A program made the translations under genes and the position numbers. Below the pieces are notes generated by a model, which was not told the DNA's origin, did not search any database, and saw only the letters and a list, made by a program, of their open reading frames with translations. A DNA stretch of 64,000 nt from Acanthosoma haemorrhoidale (Eukaryota > Arthropoda > Insecta > Hemiptera > Acanthosomatidae). Shown in pieces: positions 47,681 to 60,667 of this stretch (positions are counted from its first letter, which is position 1; each line of letters starts with the position of its first letter). Location: the NCBI GenBank assembly GCA_930367205.1, contig OV884011.1:48063754-48127753 (forward strand), given 5' to 3'.

Positions 47681-50600
47681 CGCTTAGCCTAATGCAGTTT
47701 TAATTTCAGTAATACTTTATACCCTACATTACAAATTTATTATAGGGTATATATGCTTGCATTTTTCATCACGATTTCATTTGACAATTTAATGCAAGTC
47801 AATGTTTATATAGAGCTTCATCTTATTATTTTCAGTTTAGGTACTCATGAAAAACTAAAACTAAAATAAACATTGATTGTCATAGATTTTTAACATTATG
47901 TTCTAAAAAAAAATGCGTTCCAGGATCACTGGATTTCATTTGTAATTGTATTTTTTAGGTGGGATCAACAGCTTATTTTTCAAAAATAATGAAAAAAAAA
48001 TTATAAAATAATTTAAAAACAAAATACATGCTTGTTTAAAAACACTAATTTAACCCACTGAAGTAACCTAGAAAGTAATTTACTCATGTCTAGTCAAATC
48101 ACCAAAGGATTAACCAGCATATTTGTTGTCATTTAAGCACTATAATTGTCATTAATGTTTATAATAAACCACTACGAGGATCATTTATTTATAGCAGTTT
48201 TGAAGAATTTTTAAATTACTGCATTAAACCATTTTTTTTATTGTATTTTACTCAATCCTTGGCAAGGTAGCCTGTTATTTGTGTTTAAGTTACTCCTAAG
48301 CGACTGCGATCAGATAATAATATTAATTTTTCGTTAGTTTCTCTTAGTTTATGTTTATTGCGCTAGCTCATAAAACCGAACAATAAAGAGACCACGTGGA
48401 AACAGGTAACACAAGTAAGCAATAAATACCAAATAAATCCATCACCATAACTTGTAATTTTTTTTAACAGTTCAACATAAAAATTTTTACACGTTCAAAA
48501 AATCTATAAATTTGTTCGTTTATGTGAATTATTTTTTTGCCAGGCTAAATTGGAATTTTGATTTACTTTAAAACATATCGAATTAAATCATAATACAGGC
48601 TATTTTTGGAAAACTTTACCCCGGGGCTAATCAAAAGCATTATCTAGATGTACTTATTTTTATTTAAGAGGAGATAATAAGATAACTTTAAAGCATAGCC
48701 TCTATGAAAGATTATCTCACGACTGAAAGTTGGTGATCGCGGTTAGGGACAAGTGTTATGTAAAAATACTTAATAAACATTATGTATAACAAATTATTAA
48801 TAGGTGACTGGAATGTTCATATCCTAATTTATTCAACATAATCACTAAGTTATAAACTTGTTTATCAGACTGTAACGCCTATTAGGAGGCGGTGTGTGTA
48901 TATCTTGCCCAATCACAGAACATTCTCTAAGTGCTTATAATCTCAGCGCAGCCATATACACTGCATAACTCCTTGCGCAACAGATAACATTCAGTTTTTG
49001 AAACGATCTAAGCATTCACATTCTTGTTTCTCTGCCCTTCAAATATTTGTCAAATTTGTTACTTATAAAAAATGATTAAATTGAGTTAAAAAAAGTGAAG
49101 CTCAAATCATTTAGAAAGGACTACTTAGTTGTATTATTTGAATTTACGCTTTGGAGTATCCTTGAAATTCCTTCTTCATTGTGTCTTTAACTAGGGGGAA
49201 AAATTCAGAACTTTATGTCTTAAACAGTCTCCGAGCTAGGACTAAATCAATTTAAAAGGTTAAGTGGACGGGTCTAGCTTTTTTCAAGTTTAATTTCTTT
49301 TTCATTCTTCCCTTCGTAGTATTGTAAACAAAAAATAATTTAATATTTCGAGGAGTGGAATAAACTAATAACATTTCAGATGGATTAATGATTTGGAAAT
49401 AAATCCAAAATGGAAGAGAGAGACAACGGACGTGGGTGGGTAGATTGGGATTGATATATAGAAGAGAGCCACTGTTGAGACCTAGGAAGGGAAGGGTGAG
49501 TTGTAATTGAATTAGCCAGGGATAGCAATGGAGGCGTGGTGGGCTTATGCGCATGCGTCAACTCTGCCTACCTTCTCTCTCAGCTCATACTCGAAGCAAC
49601 TATTTTAACGTATCTCGAAGCCAAAAAACTGTTTTGTAGTATTTATATTAAGAGAAATGCATTTGTATCTTGTCTTATGGGATACATTTTAGATGATCCG
49701 TGGATGTTTAGGCTAAACCGCGCGGCTAATTAAAACCCACCTTTAAAAGAATCAAAAATAGCATTCAGGCAGACTCACTTCATATTCAATGCTTAATACT
49801 TAACCTCATGACGTGTTATGGAATATATCTGATATGTAAAACATCAGAATGATTGAATCATAATCATAAGCATTAAGAACGATTATGCATAGATACGCAG
49901 ACGAACGATGACCGTACATGTTCGGATGTAGAGCCTATACCTTTTGCTTATGTTGTTAAAACCACCGTGATAATTAAAACCAGTAATCGTTTTATGAACA
50001 TACTTTAGCTTATTACGCATTATAACAACTCTAAGGACATCCATGCTTGATTGTCTATATGTGCTACCCTTGTGGTCCTAAAAAGCGCTCAATCGATCCG
50101 AAATTTTAATGCTAAATTCACTAAATTACGAAATCTGGTGTTTACTTTTTGAGTGAAATACGAGAACAGGCATGATGGGAAACAAATTGAAATAAAAAAA
50201 AAGTCTGTTTGTTCCCTTTTCTTAACTTTTGATATTCATCAAGTCACGTTTCATCAGCTAGCCACGATTTGATCTTCTAAATTATCCCCTATGTTCAGGA
50301 CATGAAAATGTATATGATACATATTTAATGCAACCGATTTCAATAGGTTTTTTTTATATATATGTTTTAGCTACCTCCAATTTTTCTTTTTAACAACAAT
50401 AAAATTAAATATTATCGGTCTTCAGGACAAATGCAGACAGTTGTTAATATTGCTCCTTCTTTCTGTGGATTTATTTAAAAAAATATATTTCAAGTTGCTG
50501 TAGAACTATTTATAAATTATTTTAAGCTTGTTAAAAAAAAGTACCCTGAATAGACTAAATAATGACATACTAAACGATTTGGCTAGATTTATTTATTTAT

Positions 50601-50769
50601 GAAACTGTCTTCATTATGAAGATAATCAAGTCGTTTTGTAGTGTGAAAAAGATCTCTAGATTGTTTAAGTGAATATAAATTGTGGTCGGAAGGTTGTATG
50701 GATGATATTGAATTAAACTCCCAAATCAAGGAACATTGCCTTGGATTGTTCTAGTATTAAATCGCAACC
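47681..50769. other. AT-rich upstream region, nothing recognised
   Basis: Short chance frames only. Confidence 0.5.
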
Positions 50770-51345
50770 ATAAATACGTGGTAAAGGTACCGCTAAAAGT
50801 GAAGCGAATAAGTGATCTTTTGTTAGAATGAGACCACACTAAAAGCCCACATAAAGGGGACCACTCATCGAGTTAGCCCACACACAAGATATATGTAAGA
50901 CATTAGAGGGATCTGCCTTATAAAAGGGCAGCTACACAATAAAAGAGAGGCAAACACAATATAAGGGCACTCAGTAGTACGCGAAGGGCGGCATCTGAGA
51001 GAGTGAGAGAAAAAAAAAAGAGAGAATGAGGGGGAGGGGGAGGCAGTAACTTGAGAGTACTCTCTTCAGCCAAATCAGATCTCAGTTCAGAGTCTCCCTC
51101 AATCTCCACTTATCTTCTCCCCGGAGTGTGCCTGTATGAGGGGGAGTAGTCAGGGCGTGTGGAAGCCAACCAGAAGGTTAGGTCGTATTGTTTTCTTCGA
51201 TGTCGATGATACATCCAAACTTACCTCCCGTCGTATCGATTCACCTAGCTTGAAGGGAGAGTTTGTACTTTCAGTGACTAGATGGTTTGAAATGACTGTG
51301 GAAAAAAATATCGGATCTTTCAAATTGTCGCTAAATGATTAAGAA
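50770..51345 (+). promoter_or_regulatory. Possible promoter-like segment with TATA word and GAGA tracts
   Basis: CTTATAAAAGGGC at about 50919-50931 is a good TATA-type word. AGAGAG/GAGTGAGAG tracts follow (about 50995-51030), and then a 68-codon frame 51136-51342 that I do not recognise. A TCAGTA initiator-like word (50969) is too far from the TATA word for a classical start site. No gene is proven here. Confidence 0.2.
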
Positions 51346-54300
51346 AACAGCTTATCCCGAACGTACAATCATATCGCCCCTCTATATTATTTCGCCTTCC
51401 TAGACAATGATCTTTTACTCTACTCAGAAAACCCACATCTCATTTTCAATAATAAACCTCATAAAGAGCTTGAATATATACTGGGGCCTCAACCATTGTG
51501 GAGACATTAATTTTTTTTATATTTTCTATAAATATCACTGTTTTGAAAGTATAAGGGGTCATTCAATGGTCAGAAGGGTTTATTGCTAATGGAATGTAGA
51601 ATATTCATTCCGAAATCAATCCGTCATGAGATTCTAACTAAAACCTACGTTTTGAAATTGTTAATTGCCGGAGATGAACCAAAGGGGGCAAGGGGTTCGG
51701 ATAAAATCAATTCTTTGGTGGCAGGATGTCTTGAATCCCGAGTTAATTGATCTGAACCCGAATTGTTACTCGAACTCCCTGAACATCCTCGGGAAAAGAT
51801 CAGTACAGTTCTAAAAGAGAAGTGGTATGTAGTAGCACTATTAATGCTATGTAATTTTAAGGTATAACTTCATAAGGGGGTATTAATAGACAAAATGTCA
51901 ACATTTTGCCTTATGAAACTAACCATAATTCTTGAAAAAAGTTGAACATCACAACTTTGAGCTAACATTTCGAAAAAATGCATAAAATTTCTTACAGCCT
52001 GCTGTCCAGACTTAACGTAAGAAAGTTCTTGTTGAGGTGAAGAATCAGGAGGACAAGTTTCGGACGCCAGTATAGCATCACGCCAGATATTCAGAATAAC
52101 TAATTTTATAGATTTTATTATATAACTTTATGAATACCTAAATCGTCAGATCATAATAAACGCTCCTTCCAAATGACCGGCACGGAACGAAAGAATAAAT
52201 ATATATATTTTATTATACAAGCGTTAAAAGTTTTTAAGAATTTGTGAACGAGAAAACAACATTGACAATGTTGCATGACAAGCAACTTTTTCGTAAGAAA
52301 ATTTGCATTTAATCGTTGCATGACCCCGCAGATCCGACGTGAGCCCCTGCCACTTCAAAGTAAACACGATAACTTCAAATCTTCAATTAATACAGAGCGT
52401 CTGCTACGTTTTACACGCGTTAATGCCAGAATCACGCACGAGCTAACATGAGATAACGAACGCTAGCAAAATCGTATCTTTCCGATACAATCCGATACGA
52501 ACAAGGCGAATCTAAATCATAGCTCGGATATTATTGTAGTGGTACAAGGCATGTCGGGAGTTGAGAAAGCGCTATTTAGCAAGTAGGAAGAGGACAAAGA
52601 TATGTACAATTAGTGAGATGAGTACTAACTGTATAACGGATATAATTATTTTGAAAAAAGATTTTATCACGGAGTGGTTTTCCCTTTCGCTCCTGGTGTT
52701 GCGCAAGAGGCTCCAGTTGTTCCTCTTTTATTCTCTATGTATCGCAACTTCCCTAATTGTGTCTGCGCAGACACACACTCTTCTTGTCCGTGTGGAACGG
52801 CTATGGGAGCGTTTAGCATTAGTCTCAATTAAGCTCTAATCAAAGTTATAAAACGGTGAGATATTATTTTTTTTAATTTGAATGAAGAAAAAAACTAATG
52901 AATAGTTACATCTGATTATTCTTTTCTCCTAACATGTCATTATTGCACTTCACGAGTATTTCACAAGATGTAACAATATGGAGTATTACTGCTATAAATG
53001 AAACCACTTTGATTTCATATAATATACTTATATGTAATGTCAATAGATTAATTATTTTTTTTCATTGGAATGCATTCTATGCCCAACAACGATTTTAACT
53101 CAGAATTTCAAGTGAAATTAATATTTCGTATCTTTTTGGCCAAAAATACTTCATTTTATTATTTGAACCATATTATTCACTTAAAATGATCATTTCAGCA
53201 AAAAATTAAACATTTCTAATAACTAAAACACTAATATTGCATCCTTGATGGAGACATGCTCAACTTCATTTCTTTTTCCATTATTCTACTTACCGCCAAA
53301 AAAATCAGCGAATTTCGTAGTATTGTGGAGCATACCTTTGAATTTTGAGGTTGATTGAATCATATTTACTACCACCGCGGAGTCTATATGAAAGTTAAAT
53401 CTTTCCTTTCGGGCTCGGTAAATAAATATTAAAAAGAAATTGCACTTCTTCAGTCTGCTCGCTGAACAAAATTTGTTACAATGTCCAGGAGTGTGTGGGA
53501 TTGTCAAATATGTAGTCTATAATTTTTGAATCAACTCCGACATTACGGGCTCGAGGCAATATAACAGATTCTGACAGATCGGCCGCCTACATTGCGATAT
53601 TAATATACGTCATTGGCAAAGGCTTTGTGGTTTATAAGGCGCCTATGTTTCACCTTCAGACGGCCTGTGCAATCTGATTCGCCATATGTCAAATATTCAC
53701 TGCATTTTATTTAGACTTGGTTAACATGCACAACACAAAGGTATGTCTACATTATTGCCCACGGCGGTATAAATGTATTTAATACCATAAAAAAAAATAG
53801 CATGCCTATAAAAAAAATCCGCGTCGAGGAAAAGTTTTAAAAATGAAGTTGATGATAGCCTAAAGACCTTCGTGATTTTTTTTTTTGGCCTCAAAGATTA
53901 CAGCATATTCCAGCGACTTTTTGTGGTGCCCTTTTCATTCCATTTTTTTTTTAGTTGTTACTAGAATAATATAATTAAAACATTTTGTTTATTTGGAAAC
54001 GTGACTACATAAGTAGTATTTGTAGGAAATAGAATTCGTATGAAGGAAAAATATCACTTAAAAGGTGTACTTTTAAGAAAAATAAACAAACATATACGGT
54101 TTTTATATCCCACAATCGTGATAAATACTGCTTGACTTATACCTGTTTGAAAGTAGAGCTCGGAAATCTTTCATAACAATATGAGCTATTTCATATAAGA
54201 ATGCGAATATTCCCATAAATTCATTAGCATGGTCAAACTTGTTTAGTGGAATTTTTTTGATAAATTAAGTATTTCATTTTTCATATTTCTACTTTTCATT

Positions 54301-54600
54301 TTTTTCCCTGCAAGAAAAAACACTCTGTGTCATCTTCTTGTAAAAATTCTAGTTTTCGCATGAAAAACCCTTCGATAGGGTTTGAGTTAATAGCTTTAAC
54401 TGTTCTTTTCTATTCTGTGTCCAAGCCGTCATAGGCTCCACAAAATAGTTTAATTAAAAAAAAGTTAAGATAACAAGACTTCGGGTTTGTTAATGTGTGT
54501 CGGTGGAAATTAATGATAAACGCCTATGTTTATATAATTGCAAGACTCTTTTAAACCTAAGTGGAGAAATTTAAGGTTATGGCCAACCGTACTACGATCC
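51346..54600. other. AT-rich upstream region
   Basis: A more balanced sub-stretch at about 52320-52530 has AGATAACG and GATAACTTC (GATA-type) and CGATACA words. Otherwise nothing is recognised. Confidence 0.45.
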
Positions 54601-54621
54601 CACTTAAAGTGTGCGGGGTCC

Positions 54622-54690
54622 GTTACAGTAACACGATACTGGGTAACATGTTACAGTTATCAGAATTATCCGGGTAGTTACATCTGTAAC
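54622..54690. repeat. Cluster of GTTAC/GTAAC inverted pairs
   Basis: GTTACAGTAAC (54622-54632), GTAACATGTTAC (54643-54654, perfect palindrome) and GTTACATCTGTAAC (54677-54690) lie within 70 bp. A further TGTAACC is near 54772. It may be a multi-site protein-binding cluster; the binder is unknown. Confidence 0.55.
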
Positions 54691-54931
54691 CTATCCATAA
54701 AATAACTTCCCATTGTTCGTGGCGGAAACTTGTTTGTTTAAGTGGAGGTTCATCGTACCAGCTCATGAATTGTAACCTACCGTACATAAATATATGTGTA
54801 AATGTTAAAGTTTTATTTAGTTTAAACCAATTCCTAGTGATCAATGTTATTTATAACAATAAACGGAGTCCCAACACCGTAACGTTTCTGGTTATTAAAT
54901 GATTAGTGCCGGTGGTGGAAGAGTATAATTA

Positions 54932-56233
54932 AATAATAAAACTTCCGTCTTTACACAATATGGCATTTATTCGCCAATAACGTTTTCGACAGATCTGAGC
55001 TGGTATCTTCCGTTTACTAAAATGAAAAGTCACATGATAATTTCTCGACTGTTCATATAGAGACAAATGAAATCTATCATTAAAAGCAACAATGGTAACA
55101 ATCAATAAGTAAAACGTGTTCAAAACATTAACAGGGCTGAATGCACCTAATCCGAAATGGTCCATCCATTTTACTAAGATTCATTTTTTTTTTGTAAATT
55201 CGACACATAAGTAATAAATAATTAAAAATTAAAAAACACTAATCTCATAGCTACTCACCAAATTGATAGTGACTTATAACATTTTAAATAATTAATTTCA
55301 ATTTAAACTTTAAAATTGGTTTGCAATTTCTTAAAAATTCACTCTAGGACTAGTTTTATTTAGGAGGTAATTAGGTGTTGGCTTATTATTAAAGTTTATT
55401 ATTTCTTCTTTTTTATTTATATTATTTGATATTAGGGAGTCTAATTTAATTTAAATGTTTTCCAGGCTACTAATTATTTGTATAGCACTTGTACGGTGTA
55501 TCAAGCAACTCTAAGTGGTTCATCTAATCGATAATTTTGTCTATGTTCAACCAACATATGAGATGTAGCATTTCGTACTCTGTACGCGCCCGATATGTCT
55601 TTTAACTGAATCGATTCATTAGTGTGGCAATTGAGTTGCGTATATTTTTCGGATATATTTCCTAAATATGGTTTAGTGCAATATTTTTTAACATTCGAGT
55701 TATTTTTATAATTTTTCGTCTTCTGTCATTAATATAATAACTAGTATCGGATAATACAAATAAAAAATAAACAACGCGTGTATGCTAAGAAATGCACCCA
55801 CTCCGTACCTCCTAAATAAACCTAGTCGTGGAGTGAGCTCGGAAGAGGTAGCAAACCTAGTTTAAAGCTTTAATTGATATAAATAATTTGATGACATAAG
55901 CTTTGAAATACCATGAATGTGGTGAGCAGCCATGAGATTAAAGTGTTATTGTGTTTTATTAATTTTTAATTATTTATTACTTTTGTGTAGATTTTATTTT
56001 AATATTTAATTTTAGTAAAACGGATGTACCATTTCGGACTATATGCAATTCGGCAGTGTTTATATTTTGAACATATTTTACTTATGGATTATTATCAATG
56101 TTGCTTTTAATGATGTACACAGTCCAGGATTTTATCAATACACTTTAGCAAACTGAAGATGACAGCTTAGAGCTGACGAAAACGTCATTGGAAACTAAAT
56201 ACCAAATTGCGGAAAGACGGAAGTTTTATTATT
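54932..56233. mobile_element. 1.3-kb non-autonomous element with about 90-bp terminal inverted repeats
   Basis: Left end 54932-55020 and right end 56144-56233 are inverted copies. They start AATAATAAAACTTCCGTCTT, share CCAAT(A/G)ACGTTTTCG and an AGATGACAGCT-like block, and end TTT(A/G)CTAAA. TA lies immediately outside both ends (54930-54931 and 56234-56235), the target duplication expected for Tc1/mariner-type insertion. The 1.1-kb interior is AT-rich with no transposase. A related solo end is at 2321-2430. Confidence 0.8.
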
Positions 56234-57365
56234 TAGTTTCTGTATACAGTTGCTTCACTTTTTACGTAATCTATTTTGTGTATGTTTTTTTTTAAGATAC
56301 ATCTCTGTTAGCATCGATGAAGTAAACTTTTAGCCAGAAAAAAACAATACCTTTGCTAAATTTTCAAAAAGTACCATCAGAGTGTTTCGATCCTTCCTAC
56401 ATAGCAGCAGCAATACGAATGAACCCGTATACATAACGAACATGATTACTGCATGACATAACAGACTACTTGGAAGAATGTCATTATGCACATCGCTCCA
56501 TATAATTACAGCCGAAAGTTCGTAAGCAGCCAAATGGCTTTCTATACATTAGGGAATTGCATAAGTTGCACCCCGTAAAAATGTCTTGTTATTTTGTCCG
56601 TTCATCTTCACGTCGTTGATTTCCAGAAATAAACTTTGGTTGATATAAGAAAACTTTTAAACCAAAAAACCTTTGATACAATCAGAAAAATATATTGCGT
56701 ATCCCTAATATTTAGACTCTCTGATTTTATTGAGCCCCTCAACACAGGACAATCCAGGCCAGTGTTGATCTTCCGACCTTATTTACACATCATTTTAGCC
56801 AAAGCCAATATTAACATATGCCTTAAGCTGTCCTTTGAACTGAAATGAAGAGATTGTCTCTCGTTCGTGGCGTCCTGATCTTGTTGTCATCATCGAATGT
56901 GGCACTATGAATTCCAAATCAATCCACAGCTTGAGCTTACCATTGACTAAGGATTTGAACCAAGGTCCAGTTCCTCCGTTATCTGTTTGTAGACCGCTGA
57001 TCCTTTTCTACAAGACTGCTAGCTCACTGATTCTTTTGTCTTCAGTAACTCAAGACTCTGCGAAATTCCTGCCGGCTAAATGTCACTCACTACAGTGTGA
57101 CAGAGGATACAGTCCGTGCACACAAGCTCCACGGTTGAGTTAAATCCAACATGGAAGGTGGACATATGAGGGACACCATTGCTCACGTTCGTTTTGTTTG
57201 GGAACCGAAATTTTCAAGATATTTTGAGGTTTCGCTGCCAACCAGAGCTTTCGGGCTCGGCAGTAATATCAATATTCTCTAAAGTCAAACATTGAAAGCT
57301 TTATGCTATTAGTAATCATGGCAGCAGTAATTTCTCATCATAATAACATTACATTGTTAATATAA
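56234..57365. other. Upstream spacer with a possible reverse-strand SINE head
   Basis: On the minus strand around 57032-56950, GAGCTAGCAGTCTTGTAG and, further on, CCTTGGTTCAAATCC resemble pol III A and B boxes. 57210-57260 shares TTTGAGG.(T)T.GCT.CCAA with about 42805-42825. Weak evidence; no genes. Confidence 0.3.
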
Positions 57366-57505
57366 TGTTTGTAAATATTGTATGAATGTGCGAGCGAATG
57401 ATGAATTGTAAATATGGTATGAATGAAAACACTTATCTCAATTATTTATTGCCTATCAAGTAAAGGCAGATTGTAATTTCATCATAATAAAGTTATCACT
57501 GGAAT
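57366..57505 (+). mobile_element. Jockey-like 3'-end fragment
   Basis: ATGTTTGTAAATATTGTATG, GTGCGAGCGAATGATGAATT, CCTATCAAGTAAAGGCAGAT, ending CATAATAAAGTTAT. It is nearly identical to 8890-9020, so both come from the same subfamily. Confidence 0.85.
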
Positions 57506-57859
57506 ATTTATCGTCTCCTGTAAACGACTAAACACAATCAGCAATAAAATCATTTTAGAAGATACTCTAATATTTGGCAGCACTCCCAATCATGGGGCTC
57601 AATGTTAGTTTATGTTTCCGAATACAGGTACATGTTCAGAAACAGGTTATTTGTGCTGTTTTAATTTTTTTTTTTTATAGCCTAAAACTCAATCAAAAAT
57701 TAAACTGATCGTATATGAATTGCATATGGACGAAATAATGGGCGTAGAACAAGGATAATTTTCCAACAAAACAAAAATATATACACAGTTTTGACCGAAA
57801 ATAATTTTATAAATGTAGCCATCTTTCGTTTAGCGTTACCCTCTTTAATGACTCTTTAA

Positions 57860-58035
57860 ACATAGGGAAATATTAGATCTTAAGATCATAAATAGTTTCT
57901 GTGCAGGGACTTAAAAGTTTAAAAAAATTTTATGGATAATTTTTTGTTTTCATTCTTCCCTGTATTGTATGTTAACCAACCATTAATCAGTATATGTCAA
58001 GGTTTCGCTGAATATATCATTGCAATTTCAGAACA
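57860..58035 (+). repeat. Diverged direct repeat, copy 1
   Basis: Shares TAGGGAAATATTA (57863), GTATTGTATGT (57962), CATTAATCAG and AATATAT...AATTTCA in order with 59618-59840. Family unknown. Confidence 0.6.
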
Positions 58036-58039
58036 TTAC

Positions 58040-58440
58040 CTATTTTGAAGTATAGCCAACTTGTGACTACCCCGGGAAATGGTTAAATTGGTTCTGTTTC
58101 ACAGACGTTTGAACCGTTTAGTCGACTCGATTGAGACGGTTTACTCGCCGCACGCCTTTAAATACCTACCGTTTAATATTTATCCTCGGGTGATTACCGC
58201 CGTAGACCAATAGCGGATAATGCCCCTAGCCGGTATGTATAAATAAATAATAAAGGATAATAAGCAACCAATTATAATCTAGCCACTTCTAATTAATTTA
58301 CTGTTTAGCTGAGAGTCGAGCCGACACATGGGGTTTTTATCGCTAGCAGACACGAATCCAACCAGCATTCAAAGCACGGCACTAATTCATATTCCCAGTT
58401 TAAGCTAAACGGTCTGCTAGCGAGGTAATACCGGATTATT
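58040..58440. promoter_or_regulatory. Candidate regulatory patch upstream of BarH
   Basis: Balanced block rich in candidate sites: TTTGAACCGTTTAG, CCAATTATAATC, TCTAATTAATTTAC and GGGTGATTACCG. It lacks any protein-like frame. It is among the best non-coding islands upstream of the homeodomain exon. Confidence 0.33.
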
Positions 58441-59617
58441 AGCTACAGTAAACAAATACGTCAATTTTATGGCTCATAGCCACGATAGGGCATCGATTCA
58501 AGTACTGCTGTTCTACCCTTCATGTTTGGTGTTACTGAGAACAGCACTTTCTTTCATATTTCTCTCAAGAATTTATTAAATCGGTATTAATTTTTAACTA
58601 GAATATCGTATCTTTGCTAATGGGAAAAACGCTTAACGGGCCAAAGATTTAATTTTTGAATAGATGTTTCATATAAACGAAATAATGTTAATAAACAATT
58701 CAATTTATTAACCTATCTTAGTATTCTCTCTGTATGTTGTGTCATAACGATAATGAACGTGATTTCAATTGATCTGCTATTCGGAAATTATATTCGACAA
58801 CATCTTGAAAGGTGCTGGCTGGTTAGGTGGGGAATAATGGGAAATATGAAAAAAAAAAATTAACTGTTTCCCCCTCTAGCTATTAAAAAAGGTATCAAAT
58901 ATTGTCATTCCCACTAATTTATTTTGATGTTTTAATTATTTATAGTATAGTTTATAATCATGTAATCATCACTGTAAATAAAGTGATTTTTGGTAACAAA
59001 GATTGTTAAAAAAATACAATTAAGTATTTTGTAATCCCTTCCGGGTCCTACCCGGATCTCTAGTGTTAAAATCAGTTTTTCAAAAAGACAAAAAGATCAC
59101 CATCGTTACGCCTATCCAGACATCCTCAGGGGATTCAGAACAATAAACATAAATATGTAGAAGATAATTACAAACAAAAAATAAAATTGGAAAGAATAAA
59201 ATAACACCCGTGTGAATTATGCTGCTATTAAATCATTATTCTTATATATACCAATATGGAAACAGTAGAAAAATAAATTTAAAATTTAAATTAGTAAATC
59301 GACATTCCATTAAAAGTAACTCTGTTAAAAATATGTTTTCAATCTCATTTTGTATTAAATTAACTGTTTTGTATCTAATTGTCTTCTATAAAGGTGAAGT
59401 AATGTTTTCTTGTCGTAAATTAAAGGCTTCAAGAATCCTGAATGGGCGCGGTACGTTAACTCTTGATGACATATCATTAAAAAAAGATGCGGGGGAGGGA
59501 CTTCAAGCTATTTTTCGAAAAAGTAATTCTAACACAGTATAAATATCAAAATTAATTATTTAAGTTTAACCATCTTGGTTTTCGGAAATCACTGTTTTAA
59601 CTGAATTTTGTCCTTAA
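58441..59617. other. AT-rich spacer with a partial dispersed repeat
   Basis: 59071-59130 shares TTTTTCAAAAA and CATCCTCAGG with the repeat at 9070-9185. The 107-codon plus frame 59219-59542 has skewed, low-complexity composition and no recognisable domain. Confidence 0.4.
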
Positions 59618-59840
59618 CAATAGGGAAATATTATATATTTAAATTTTAAATAGCATTTGAGACCGTATATAATAACAGTAATAAAAATTGGTAAGAGAAT
59701 TACAAGTTAAAAGTAAACGAACTTTATTAACGTGAAATAAGTTGTTTTCCATCCTTCCCAGTATTGTATGTGAAGCAAACATTAATCAGCATACGATGAG
59801 GTGTTGTAGAATATATTTTTATAATTTCAAAGTGATGGAA
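59618..59840 (+). repeat. Diverged direct repeat, copy 2
   Basis: TAGGGAAATATTA (59621), TTGTTTTCCATCCTTCCCAG, GTATTGTATGT (59761), CATTAATCAG, AGGTGTTGTAGAATAT. Same order as 57860-58035, with about 40 bp more between the first anchors. Confidence 0.6.
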
Positions 59841-60019
59841 TACTTTTTATTCACGACAGTTGTAAGAAGATCACAGAGCCCCAGTAGCAGTAATAGTTTT
59901 GAAGGCAGGAATCTTTATCTACTGATACAATGGATATGGTAAAATCCCAGTTTTTATGACGCTACTGGGGCGCATTAGAGACGGTGACTCTATAAATATT
60001 TGTGCTCTACATAGACAAT

Positions 60020-60420
60020 AAACACAATCGTGCCCTAAAGGGTAGCCCTGCCGACTACCGACTACCCTAATGGGCCGGCCAATGAATGCGGCCAGCGCTA
60101 CAGTTTAAATGACTTGCGATTCGCGCCCTTTTACTTAACAATTAATCACCATCTCGGGAGGCGATAGTCATTTATTTCTAGTTTTTTTTTTTTTTTGTTC
60201 TGTCCTGCTCCTTTCTCCACTCGACGCGACTCCTGCGCAGGATAACGATCGCTAACGTACACTCGAGGATTACCGGTCCTTTGTCAGTCCCTCGGGACCC
60301 CAGTATCCCTTCTGTCTGTCGGAAGAATGTCTCTATCTCGGTCTTATATAGGTCTAGGGGTGTGCGGAGTCATAACAGGCCTCGACAGCTGTTCACCACT
60401 GTAATATATTCATTCCTCAG
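60020..60420. promoter_or_regulatory. Candidate regulatory patch upstream of BarH
   Basis: Strikingly GC-richer than its surroundings. It has tandem CCGACTACCGACTACC near 60051, GGGCCGGCC, AACAATTAATCACC, a GGCGATAGTC word and a poly-T run at about 60182-60196. No long frame is open, so it is not an overlooked N-terminal exon of BarH by this evidence. Confidence 0.33.
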
Positions 60421-60667
60421 CTCTAGTTTGTAATGTTTAATACAGTGATTGATGAACAGATAATCTAGCTCCATATTAATAATCGTAACATGCAGAACCG
60501 TTATTTCTCAAAGTAAATGTCAAACGAGACCTTTTGTTTTTTCATAAAATTGGAATTAACAATGAAGCCTTCTAATCAACCATTGTAGTGGTTAAGGTAG
60601 GGACAGTAATCTTAACTAGAATCCATGACAGTGTAAAGAGAAATATACTAAAATGTTTTTAAGAGTA

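Noticed and set aside
50918..51109. Minus-strand frame plus a strong pyrimidine-AG site near 50998 as a BarH 5' exon
   Set aside because: The pyrimidine tract is simply the complement of a GA-rich repeat. Frames after the AG stop quickly or do not resemble Bar; the supposed start is GTG.
59219..59542. 107-codon plus-strand frame
   Set aside because: AT-rich, biased composition (many N, K, I, S, F) with no domain; expected by chance in this background.
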